IMG/VR virus record: IMGVR_UViG_3300037141_000243
Coordinates: 1-64,000 of that record
Length of the DNA: 64,000 nucleotides
DNA from: a virus
Reading direction: 5' to 3' (one strand)
Position numbers and translations under genes: made by a program. Position 1 is the first letter of the stretch. Each line of letters starts with the position of its first letter. The notes beneath the pieces are model-generated. The model made no database searches. It was not told where the DNA came from and worked only from the letters and a program-made list of their open reading frames with translations. Of this stretch, positions 57,506-64,000 are shown one piece after another.

Positions 57506-58939
57506 TCAATCTTCCTGCTCTTCAACCCCTGACGCATTCTTGACCATCTTCCAATAAGTTTGATGGGGCATAAATGCACTCTGAACGCAGAATTGTCCGG
57601 TCTTGTAATTCTGTGAAATCAGAACAGAGAATTTGTCCTCATCGCCTCGCGCCTTATCGACGAAAATCCGGGCCAGCCCAAGGTCGCGCTCAAGCGCAGT
57701 CTGGTTATAGGTCAGCACCACATCCGCCGTCTGCGACTTGCTGTAATCCTCACCAATCAATTCCGACGTAACCAAGCGGGCACTCTCCCCCTTGCGGTTA
57801 GTTTGTATAGGCACGATACCGGCCACATTCCTGGCACCAAAAATTCCGCGCAGCTCGACGTATAACCGACCAAGGGCGATGCGATGATCTTGCCGGTCGT
57901 CAATGCTCATCAAATCTGGATAATCAATAATCAAAACATCAGGGGTGAACTTATGCGAAGCTTCCAGGCCATCCAGATACGCCTCAAGCTGGCCCACGGT
58001 CAGCATCCCGGATGGAAACGATTTGACCACAAGCCGGCCAAAACGCTCACCCCACTCGTCCATCTTGCGGGCCAGCTTCTTGTCAATACGCGGGTCAGCA
58101 AAATACAATTCAGGCTTCTGCGTTTCACGGGCAAAATCCGTGATGGTATTTTTCTTATCCAGCACAAACTTGGTAATCTCAAATTCCTCATTGCGCTTTG
58201 CCACCGCAAACAGACGTTGCAGATAGCGCGGCATAATACGATCCTCCGACATCTCCAGGGTGATGTGGACTACTTTCTTACCCTGGAGCAGCGCCATCAC
58301 CCCGGCATGGATGCAAAAAAAGGTTTTTCCACGCCCTTTAGCTGCCATGAACGCCATCATCTCACCGGGAACAGGTCCTATACCACGTCGATCCAATTCA
58401 GGGATACCCAAGGCAATGCTGGTAACCTGATGATTGAGAAAACCCAAGATACGCTTTTTATCTAAAAGAAATACCCCGCTATCCAACGGCTCCTGTTTCA
58501 GCTTCAGAGCCTTGTGCAAGATCAGCTCGACGTCTGTGATTAGCGTGGGGCCGCCCTGTTGGTAACGCTCGCCAGCTTGTATAACCGCAGCCTTCAAATG
58601 TTGTTCTCGTGTAAAGGCGTTCAGGCGGGAAAGAATATAGGGGGCGTTAATGCTTTTGCTGTGCTCAACGACACCGCCGAGAATCTGTTGGTATAAATGT
58701 AAGCGTTTGTGTTTTGGATCACTGAGAATATGGTCAAAGAGATCATCAACATGGGCGATTCCGGGCGGCTTACCATATTGCTTTCGGTAGGCTATCGCAC
58801 GGTCGGCAAGATCGTCAAAAGGTGGCTCCAGTAAACTTGTGTCTAGAATTCCCGCCGCGATCTTGCCCTGCTCCTCGTTGAAGCAAAGCAACGTGACGAG
58901 TCCTTCCTGGATATTAGTCGTCAGCTTTCCGGCGGTCAC
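57506..58939 (-). CDS. DnaB/gp41-type replicative helicase
   Basis: 477 residues. N-terminal helical domain, then ALGIPELDRRGIGPVPGEMMAFMAAKGRGKTF with Walker A at about 199-206, VVHITLEMSEDRI (motif 1a), VLIIDYPDLMSID (Walker B-like), VPIQTNRKG and YSKSQTADVVLTYNQT, ending in an arginine-finger region (KARGDEDKFSVLISQNY). RecA-fold ring helicase that unwinds the fork; works with the primase at 46295-47296. Confidence 0.85.
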   Translation of the reverse strand: MTAGKLTTNIQEGLVTLLCFNEEQGKIAAGILDTSLLEPPFDDLADRAIAYRKQYGKPPGIAHVDDLFDHILSDPKHKRLHLYQQILGGVVEHSKSINAPYILSRLNAFTREQHLKAAVIQAGERYQQGGPTLITDVELILHKALKLKQEPLDSGVFLLDKKRILGFLNHQVTSIALGIPELDRRGIGPVPGEMMAFMAAKGRGKTFFCIHAGVMALLQGKKVVHITLEMSEDRIMPRYLQRLFAVAKRNEEFEITKFVLDKKNTITDFARETQKPELYFADPRIDKKLARKMDEWGERFGRLVVKSFPSGMLTVGQLEAYLDGLEASHKFTPDVLIIDYPDLMSIDDRQDHRIALGRLYVELRGIFGARNVAGIVPIQTNRKGESARLVTSELIGEDYSKSQTADVVLTYNQTALERDLGLARIFVDKARGDEDKFSVLISQNYKTGQFCVQSAFMPHQTYWKMVKNASGVEEQED

Positions 58940-59136
58940 TGGCTGGGTTCACCCTTGGACCCGCACCAGAATGCTTCGTTCAGTTCGTCACAAACAGCGT
59001 CGGCCTGATCGCGCGTCAAATTCATTTTAAGGAAAAGCTGTTGCCCGGTCGCGGCATTCAAAATTACATAAAACCGGCGCACCCCGTCATGGTCAGACAA
59101 CGGGGCTTCCATTAAAACTGTGTATCGATCACGCAT
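58936..59136 (-). CDS. Small hypothetical protein
   Basis: 66 residues, overlaps the helicase start by four bases. Beta-alpha unit VRRFYVILNAATGQQLFLKMNLTRDQADAVCDELN. May be a helicase accessory factor by position only. Confidence 0.45.
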   Translation of the reverse strand: MRDRYTVLMEAPLSDHDGVRRFYVILNAATGQQLFLKMNLTRDQADAVCDELNEAFWCGSKGEPSQ

Positions 59137-59165
59137 GGTTTCTCCCTCAGCCTAACATACGCACC

Positions 59166-59657
59166 CTATTGATCGACCTTCGCTACAATAAACCCAAACA
59201 GACCAGCCGATACATATCCTGGGTATTGTGAATCGAGCGCTTCTGGTATCCGATCAATCTGTGACAGCATGGTCGACACCCCAAAGATACCCATCGCCTT
59301 CAGATGCGTTTCCAGCGCCTTGGCGCAGAGGAAAGAAAGCTGCGGCTCATGGCGCTTACCCATCTTGGACTTGTTCTTGAGATCGGTCAGAAAACACATC
59401 AGGCCCGGCAGTTTGGAAAGGTACGCATCCTTGTAGGCGTTGCGCCTTTTGATATCAAAGTACGCCCCCTTGGCCGCCAACACGTTTTCACGGATCAACA
59501 GGGTTACAATTCCTGACAGCACCCAATCGGACGGTATCAGATCAGGCTGAGACGCTTTGGTTGGTAAGGACCGTGCGCCCTTTATCCATTTGGCGACCTC
59601 GTCCAGATCGGCGGACGACAACTTTGGCAGAGCAGCGATGATGTCGTTGCGGTTCAT
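59166..59657 (-). CDS. Hypothetical helical protein
   Basis: 163 residues. MNRNDIIAALPKLSSADLDEVAKWIKG, then a hydrophobic/helical core (GIVTLLIRENVLAAKGAYFD, CFLTDLKNKSKMG). The N-terminal SSADLDEVAKWIK motif resembles small helix-hairpin units seen in DNA-binding phage proteins. Between HNH and helicase genes; a helicase loader is possible by position, not by sequence. Confidence 0.45.
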   Translation of the reverse strand: MNRNDIIAALPKLSSADLDEVAKWIKGARSLPTKASQPDLIPSDWVLSGIVTLLIRENVLAAKGAYFDIKRRNAYKDAYLSKLPGLMCFLTDLKNKSKMGKRHEPQLSFLCAKALETHLKAMGIFGVSTMLSQIDRIPEALDSQYPGYVSAGLFGFIVAKVDQ

Positions 59658-59664
59658 GGCGTTG

Positions 59665-60120
59665 TCATACGCGCCAATCGGTTTGGTCCCAAGTTCCTTT
59701 ACCTAAGTTACAATCTCTGCACAAAACCTGTAAATTGTTTATATCCAGCGCCAACTTTGGGAATTTACTACGCGGCTTGATGTGGTCAATGTGGAGCGGC
59801 CCCAGCGACCCACAGCATTGACACTTACGCCCGTGCAAAAGAATTGCCTCGTAACGTAATTCCAACCAAGCCTTAGAAAAGAAAAACCCATTGTTCTTAC
59901 AATGCTTAACATAAAACTCTTTCATGGCGATCAAAGCCCCAGCAGGTCCCATAGGCTGCCCGGTTAAAGCTGTCCCTAATCGGGCGTAACCCCAATTCAA
60001 ACTCGCCGGTAACCCACGAGTCCTCAATGTTTCAACGGTAAACCTAGCCCACTGATATTGTAGGTTTACTTTAGCTCTGATCTCTCTCTTCTTCATTGTC
60101 ATCAGTACTTTCTCTACCAT
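59665..60120 (-). CDS. HNH endonuclease 3
   Basis: 151 residues read from 60120 (ATG at 60096 also possible). C-terminal HNH: GRKCQCCGSLGPLHIDHIKPRSKFP, then DINNLQVLCRDCNLGKG, with both CxxC pairs and the H-N-H residues. The N-terminal half is basic and helical. It lies at the promoter-proximal end of the leftward helicase block; a free-standing mobile nuclease or a packaging HNH. Confidence 0.82.
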   Translation of the reverse strand: MVEKVLMTMKKREIRAKVNLQYQWARFTVETLRTRGLPASLNWGYARLGTALTGQPMGPAGALIAMKEFYVKHCKNNGFFFSKAWLELRYEAILLHGRKCQCCGSLGPLHIDHIKPRSKFPKLALDINNLQVLCRDCNLGKGTWDQTDWRV

Positions 60121-60456
60121 CTCTGGTACCTCTCTGGTATTTGTATCCCATCACCCACAACCCCGTCCCCGTCTCCCTGCCTGCCCCGTTTTGGGCGCGC
60201 GGACGAACCTGGGGGCTGCCTTGAGAACGTTTACCAGAACCACCCAGTATCGTTGGGCCAGACGCCTGCCTGCTAAAGTAACCGTAGCAGCGGTATTTAA
60301 TTAGGCACGAAGGTCCTGTATATCCTAAGCACGACAGCAAACTTTAGTAGGAGCGGGGCACTCCCGTTCTATCCCTTTGAAAACGGTCAAAGGATTCCGA
60401 TCCTGAAAATCGCAGGATACCGGGCTGACGCTCGCACTTTTCTCTGAGGGTGATGT

Positions 60457-60485
60457 TTGCGGGATGCGGGTGCTTATGCTATAAG
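60457..60485 (+). promoter_or_regulatory. Candidate promoter of the rightward operon
   Basis: TTGCGG, a 17-base spacer, and TATAAG. The -10 lies inside GCTATAAGC, shared with 57178-57206. It points to the gene starting at 60782 about 300 bases on. Confidence 0.45.
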
Positions 60486-60520
60486 CCGCCTCGCATGTGC
60501 CGGGAACTACACCTTCCCAT

Positions 60521-60553
60521 CCCCAAGTGTGCCGCGTCAAACGGCCCTTGGGG
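60521..60553. other. Stem-loop in the divergent region
   Basis: CCCCAAG paired with CTTGGGG, with a second inner stem GCCG/CGGC around CGTCAAA. No T-run follows, so it is not a clear terminator; it may be an operator or a leader structure for the rightward operon. Confidence 0.45.
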
Positions 60554-60781
60554 AATTGCCTTTAGCAAATTACTTAACTCAATCGGTTTTTATTCCGGGT
60601 ATTGTAATAGCTTAATCGGCAACTTCTTCATTTGTCGGGGGTTAAATGCGAGCGGCGGCGGTGCAATACCAAATGCCTAATGCGATCCCGGACACGACTC
60701 CCATAGCATACCGCCCCTTTGCCCGCAAAGCATTTTTATGGCCCGTATGCTAAGGTCAGGGAAACCAAGGTTAGGGCTGGG

Positions 60782-61651
60782 ATGACCATACAAGACAAAC
60801 CCACTACCGAGAAAAAGCTTCACAAGGTGACCAGCAAATTCGCGGCTCTGGAAGCTGAGCTTCAGCTTATTGTGCCCCCCAAGGTCTTCGATGCGCTCAC
60901 CCAGCTATGCCGCCTCTATCTTGCCGCTGCCGGCGATAGTGATGCGGCCCGCGACTACATCGCCAAGCTGGCCTTTATTTTCCGTCAGGAGGCTTACCAA
61001 CGCTTTGGACACGAATCGCTCGAGACCTTCGCCTTAGCAAAGCTGATGCGTCAGACCGAATCCAAGTGGACGCCCAAGCTACCGCGCCTGGATTCAATTT
61101 CGTGGATACGTGCTTACCGCAACAAGGACGCGCGGTTGGATTCATCGCAAGAAGAGGCGGCGGAATGTATCAAAAGGGTCTGGACGGCGTTTGGGAGATT
61201 TATGGGGATTGCGGGGCGCGGCTTTGAGGGTGGTGGGGGATCGCGCGGGCGGGTTTTAAGTCCGCTGGATGTCATGGATCAATCACAGTGGGAAGATTAT
61301 AACAAGATTTACATTCCATGGTACGAACGGGCCAAGATTACCCAGGTCGACCGGCGCAGGGGCAACAGCCACATTTCCCTGGCTGCCATCGTATTCAAGA
61401 TTCTTGTAGACGACCTTTACCCAGAGGAATTGGACTCATCCTATTGCCTGGTTCGTGGATCATCCCTGAAGGCCCTGAAAGCGGCTTTGAGTTGTTATTG
61501 GTCGCCTGAGGCCCTGGCGACCTTTGGAGCCCCCCAAACCCCGGCCCCGGTCTTTGATTCTAGGGGCCACAGGCTTGCCGTGGCGGGCGATCCGGCCCCT
61601 GCCCCTATCCTAGCCCCATCCGACCCCAAACCCGGCCTGGCAAGGGCCTAA
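60782..61651 (+). CDS. Hypothetical protein heading rightward operon
   Basis: 289 residues from ATG 60782 (AGGG seven bases upstream; a TTG at 60719 is less likely). Helical N-terminus (FAALEAELQLIVPPKVFDALTQL), a middle helix-rich part with many Arg, and a Pro-rich tail (APAPILAPSDPKPGLARA). No family recognised. As the first gene of an operon facing away from structural genes, it may act early in infection. Confidence 0.55.
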   Translation: MTIQDKPTTEKKLHKVTSKFAALEAELQLIVPPKVFDALTQLCRLYLAAAGDSDAARDYIAKLAFIFRQEAYQRFGHESLETFALAKLMRQTESKWTPKLPRLDSISWIRAYRNKDARLDSSQEEAAECIKRVWTAFGRFMGIAGRGFEGGGGSRGRVLSPLDVMDQSQWEDYNKIYIPWYERAKITQVDRRRGNSHISLAAIVFKILVDDLYPEELDSSYCLVRGSSLKALKAALSCYWSPEALATFGAPQTPAPVFDSRGHRLAVAGDPAPAPILAPSDPKPGLARA

Positions 61652-61668
61652 CCATTAAAGGAACTTTA

Positions 61669-61899
61669 ATGAAACAGAAATACTGTAGGCACCTAATCCG
61701 CGAAGAGCGGCCCAGCTTGGACTCGCGCTCGAACGAAATAGTTTGCCGGAATTGTGGTACGCCCCTTGGCCTGATCGCAAAGGCGGATGCTGACCCAATT
61801 GTTGAGGACGATGATGAAAGTTTTGCAGATCGTGCAATCGAGGCCAAAATTGATCGGACTTGTGGAATTTACAATCCTGATTCCGAGTGGTTGTTTTGA
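61669..61899 (+). CDS. Small zinc-ribbon-like protein
   Basis: 76 residues, ATG 61669 with AAAGGAAC upstream. IVCRNCGTPLGLIAK gives one CxxC, and YCRHLI another Cys-His near the N-terminus. The rest is acidic (DADPIVEDDDESFAD). Function unknown. Confidence 0.5.
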   Translation: MKQKYCRHLIREERPSLDSRSNEIVCRNCGTPLGLIAKADADPIVEDDDESFADRAIEAKIDRTCGIYNPDSEWLF

Positions 61900-61912
61900 G
61901 AGGGGATACCAA

Positions 61913-62071
61913 ATGCTCCTGATCTGGCTCTGGGTTTTACCTGGGATGGTTGCCGGCGCAATGCTGGACGCATCCGAGGGTGGTAATCTCGGTGTGTTGG
62001 TAGGGGCAATTCTGGGTCCGCTGATGGTCTTTGTATGGGTTTGCAACGGGTTCAATCGAAACGTAAGGTGA
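61913..62071 (+). CDS. 52-residue membrane protein
   Basis: ATG 61913 with AGAGGGG upstream. Hydrophobic helix IWLWVLPGMVAGAMLD then GVLVGAILGPLMVFVWV; two short membrane helices. Longer in-frame reading upstream overlaps the previous gene. Function unknown. Confidence 0.5.
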   Translation: MLLIWLWVLPGMVAGAMLDASEGGNLGVLVGAILGPLMVFVWVCNGFNRNVR

Positions 62072-62075
62072 GCTG

Positions 62076-62216
62076 ATGTGTGATCATCCTACCACTTACC
62101 AAGAATCCACTCCCAGCCCGAATGTAGACCAAGTCGTATGTTATGAGTGTGGAGAAATTGTACGCTTGGTAAATAGGGAGATAAAAGATGTTAATGAGCG
62201 ACGCACAGAAGATTGA
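62076..62216 (+). CDS. 46-residue Cys-pair protein
   Basis: ATG 62076 with AAGGTGAG upstream. Begins MCDHPTTYQE, then VVCYECGEIVRLV (CxxC). Its stop lies inside the start of the next gene. Probably a zinc-binding small protein. Confidence 0.5.
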   Translation: MCDHPTTYQESTPSPNVDQVVCYECGEIVRLVNREIKDVNERRTED

Positions 62217-62529
62217 TCTGTTAAAATCCATCAATCTACAGGGCTGGGGTCCGGCTTTCGTTTGCGGGCGTATTTTGGAGTGTGCCCGATCTGCCTCTTA
62301 TTATCGAAGTCTGGAGCGAATCTCCGCTATTGCAACTGCCGATCTTCATCAGGAGGAAGCCATTTGGTATTATAAATACTTGGTGGAAAAATCTCGCAAT
62401 GACCTGAAGTCTGATAAGTCTTGGGGCAGGCCGTGGACGTTGGCGTATACAAAGATGCTGACCCTGCTTTCCCCGGAAGAAATGGAATTGCTCGATACCG
62501 CTTTACGTCATATTGGTGTGCATACATGA
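62188..62529 (+). CDS. Hypothetical helical protein
   Basis: 113 residues, ATG 62188 with AGGGAG eight bases upstream. Tyr/Leu-rich helices: AFVCGRILECARSASYYRSLERI, EEAIWYYKYLVEKSRNDL. Overlaps both neighbours. Function unknown. Confidence 0.5.
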   Translation: MLMSDAQKIDLLKSINLQGWGPAFVCGRILECARSASYYRSLERISAIATADLHQEEAIWYYKYLVEKSRNDLKSDKSWGRPWTLAYTKMLTLLSPEEMELLDTALRHIGVHT

Positions 62530-62789
62530 GCCGGATTTTTACTCGCGTGCTTACGGACATGGGGCCGCGTACAACGGTCTTTTCAGTTCATGAGGGTATG
62601 GCTCGTCTGCTTTCAGAAGCGCAAGTCTATGATGCCATCGTGATTTTACCCGATGTGGGGCCTTACCAAACCGTTGATCAATTGGCAAAAGCGCGGGGGC
62701 GCACCCTGGATCGGGAAATATCTCGCAGGCGGAAGCGTAGGCCAGTGTTGGTTCAGCCGGCGCGGCTTCGGATTACCAAAAAGCCATAG
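62526..62789 (+). CDS. Basic hypothetical protein
   Basis: 87 residues from ATG 62526, which overlaps the upstream stop (ATGA). Alpha/beta N-terminus (RVLTDMGPRTTVFSVHEGMA, YDAIVILPDVG) and a very basic tail (ISRRRKRRPVLVQPARLR). Last gene of the rightward operon. Function unknown. Confidence 0.5.
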   Translation: MSRIFTRVLTDMGPRTTVFSVHEGMARLLSEAQVYDAIVILPDVGPYQTVDQLAKARGRTLDREISRRRKRRPVLVQPARLRITKKP

Positions 62790-62795
62790 ACATGA

Positions 62796-62830
62796 AAAAG
62801 GCCCGCCAGCCTTTTGAGGGGCCAGCGGGT
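62796..62830 (-). terminator. Intrinsic terminator for leftward transcription
   Basis: On the minus strand a CCCGC/GCGGG stem with inner GCC/GGC pairing is followed directly by CTTTTT. It lies after the leftward gene 62872-63123 and in the convergent gap with the rightward operon, so it probably ends the leftward transcript. Confidence 0.6.
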
Positions 62831-62871
62831 CAAGTTACTCAGGGGACCGAGGGAGAGTAATCCCCGGAGGT

Positions 62872-63123
62872 TTACAGAAAAAATCGCTTACCTAACGAGC
62901 ACATCAGTACCATCGCGCTATCGGTCAGATGAAGGGGGCTGTTTCGGACACCTAAATCTGAGCCCACCAACTCGGTATACGCGCGCCGAAGATAGACCCC
63001 CCACATAGTATCAACTTTAATCTGTAGTGTTGTTAGCTTTACGCCGACAAAATACACCACCCCCAAGATGGAAATCGTCGATAAGGTCATGCTCATGATA
63101 ATCGCAAGACTGTTGATGGTCAT
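62872..63123 (-). CDS. Small membrane protein of the lysis-like cluster
   Basis: 83 residues, ATG 63123 with GGGA upstream. One N-terminal hydrophobic helix (LAIIMSMTLSTISILGVVYFVG), then an amphipathic region VDTMWGVYLRRAYTELVG. It may be an antiholin, spanin or other membrane partner of the holin-like gene two genes upstream. Not recognised. Confidence 0.5.
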   Translation of the reverse strand: MTINSLAIIMSMTLSTISILGVVYFVGVKLTTLQIKVDTMWGVYLRRAYTELVGSDLGVRNSPLHLTDSAMVLMCSLGKRFFL

Positions 63124-63199
63124 TTATTTTCCCAGGTTTGTTTAACATCAATAGCGCGGCTTCGACCCCGAGCTGTCAGTCGCCTTTTTTCCTCAAGCC

Positions 63200-63475
63200 T
63201 TAAGCGGCCTGCGTACCTGAAAAGCTCTTGTTGAAGAACCACCCGTACTTTAGCGCGCCAGTAATATCGTTCCCTGCTACCGTCGCGCTGAAGTCGGCGT
63301 CATAACCGTCGAGACTTACATTCCCCGAGAGTGCCGGGCCGTTTGCCTTCCCGTTCGCAATCTCGCCGGTCCCGTAGTCGGCGCTGACGACGGTTCCCGA
63401 GAAGCCGCCCTTTGCGTCCATCTCGATGTTGACCTCGGCCTGATGGCCACCTTCGACCGTGATGTTGTATTTCAT
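63200..63475 (-). CDS. Small beta-structured protein
   Basis: 91 residues. Repeated beta pattern: NITVEGGHQAEVNIEM, GGFSGTVVSADYGTGEI, NGKANGPALSGNVSL, YDADFSATVAGNDITGALKYGWFF. Similar small beta proteins (ending YGWFF) are seen next to holins in phages and prophages; function unknown. Overlaps the holin-like gene by four bases. Confidence 0.5.
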   Translation of the reverse strand: MKYNITVEGGHQAEVNIEMDAKGGFSGTVVSADYGTGEIANGKANGPALSGNVSLDGYDADFSATVAGNDITGALKYGWFFNKSFSGTQAA

Positions 63476-63927
63476 GGATTAGGTTTCTCCGTGTGAACGT
63501 TGATGTCTGTGGCAGGCTGCGACTGGGATGGGAGTGCTGAGACGGACCGTGCTGTAACCATCCGAACGACTGCCTGCTGCCCTTCCTCAGTCGTGACGTC
63601 GAACCCGAGCTTCTTAAAGAGATCCGGCGACTGCATAATTGCGTAATTCGCTGCCTTGGCCACAGTTGGATCGGAGACGTTTATCGTCAGCTTATTGATA
63701 CCGTCGTCCGCCGCTGTCGTCGCGTACTTCTGGCCGTTCACGATAGTCGCGTTGACGCGGTCTACGATGACCGACATCGCAGCCTGCGACGCGGCGATCC
63801 CGTGGTTCCGGAGCCAGACGACGACGTAGTAGGCGATGACGGGCGTCGAGGCCGTTATGATGCCCGCGACCGCGACGATCATCCCGTTTATGGCTGGGAT
63901 GAGCGGCGCGAAATCTATTCCAATCAT
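63472..63927 (-). CDS. Holin-like protein (LLH superfamily-like)
   Basis: 151 residues. One N-terminal membrane helix (INGMIVAVAGIITASTPVIAYYVVVWL), followed by a helical soluble region (GIAASQAAMSVIVDRVNATIVNG, GQQAVVRMVTARSV) and a Pro/Gln tail. The layout resembles phage LLH-type holins, which have an N-terminal membrane helix and a long soluble tail. No endolysin gene lies in the window. Confidence 0.5.
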   Translation of the reverse strand: MIGIDFAPLIPAINGMIVAVAGIITASTPVIAYYVVVWLRNHGIAASQAAMSVIVDRVNATIVNGQKYATTAADDGINKLTINVSDPTVAKAANYAIMQSPDLFKKLGFDVTTEEGQQAVVRMVTARSVSALPSQSQPATDINVHTEKPNP

Positions 63928-63936
63928 TCATGTCTC

Positions 63937-64000
63937 CTATTCGTGTGGATCAGCGATGACGGCAGAACCGTCCTCGGCGGTTTCTTTAGCAAGGCATCGA
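63937..64000 (-). CDS. C-terminal end of an unidentified gene (cut by window edge)
   Basis: Open frame ending at TAG 63937-63939 with a tail read as ACLAKETAEDGSAVIADPHE-like residues. AGGAGAC between it and the next gene is a good ribosome site for the holin-like gene. Only about 20 residues are visible, so no identification. Confidence 0.4.
   Translation of the reverse strand, partial: RCLAKETAEDGSAVIADPHE

Larger units (their letters stand above)
60121..60781. other. Divergent intergenic region with hairpins, no gene
   Basis: About 660 bases between leftward and rightward transcription. No supported gene. Hairpins: CCTTTGA/TCAAAGG (60374-60393), ATCCTG/CAGGAT (60400-60418), GCTTAT/ATAAGC (60471-60485) and CCCCAAG/CTTGGGG (60521-60553). 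A candidate rightward promoter lies at 60457-60485. Likely holds the control region for the rightward operon and perhaps for the leftward replication block. Confidence 0.5.

Noticed and set aside
60071-60340. Minus-strand frame of 89 codons before HNH gene 3
   Set aside because: Composition is random-like, it overlaps the HNH start, and no ribosome site is seen.
1-64000. CRISPR array, insertion sequence, integrase or attachment site
   Set aside because: No regularly spaced repeats, transposase, recombinase catalytic motif or terminal inverted repeats were found by reading; a search could still find weak ones.

Overview
The window is one stretch of a large, apparently virulent contractile-tailed phage (myovirus morphology) that infects an alphaproteobacterium. 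A tail sheath and tail tube gene show the contractile tail. The host assignment rests mainly on a phage copy of GcrA, a cell-cycle regulator known only from alphaproteobacteria. No integrase, CI-like repressor, CRISPR array or tRNA gene was recognised. Almost everything from 1 to 60.1 kb and from 62.8 to 64 kb is transcribed leftward (minus strand). A short block at 60.8-62.8 kb, and one small gene at 57.3 kb, run rightward.

Layout in map order. 0-14 kb: tail and head structure: tape measure (cut by the window edge), tail assembly chaperone with a -1 frameshift site, tube, sheath, neck-type proteins, major capsid, decoration protein, scaffold-like protein, and a NUDIX-protease fusion. 14-20.7 kb: three exported-looking fibre or depolymerase proteins with Tat or Sec signal peptides. 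20.8-27.6 kb: minor head protein, portal, large and small terminase, and the GcrA homologue. 28.4-46 kb: T4-style recombination and replication: MazG-like, SbcC/SbcD (gp46/47), a nuclease, UvsX/RecA, a gp32-like protein, an intein-bearing clamp loader, a DNA methyltransferase, UDG-PolA, a sliding-clamp-like protein, an H1-like protein and a sigma-like protein. 46-52 kb: primase, tightly overlapping small genes and a SNF2-type helicase. 52-57 kb: an accessory block of small genes plus a second MazG-like protein and a second methyltransferase. 57.5-60.1 kb: DnaB-type helicase and HNH. 60.1-60.8 kb: divergent intergenic region. 60.8-62.8 kb: rightward small genes. 62.8-64 kb: holin-like and small virion or lysis genes.

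How the genes work together: helicase, primase, clamp, clamp loader and Pol I form a near-complete replisome. UvsX, the gp32-like protein and SbcCD fit recombination-dependent replication. The sigma-like and GcrA-like proteins are candidates for switching host transcription to late or cell-cycle-linked programmes. Terminase, portal and the capsid genes package the product.

The most striking theme is selfish DNA. There are seven homing-type nucleases. One is nested out of frame inside a clamp-loader intein, one carries a copy of the polymerase N-terminus it sits in front of, and two GIY-YIG genes share a conserved structured 5' leader that covers their ribosome binding site.
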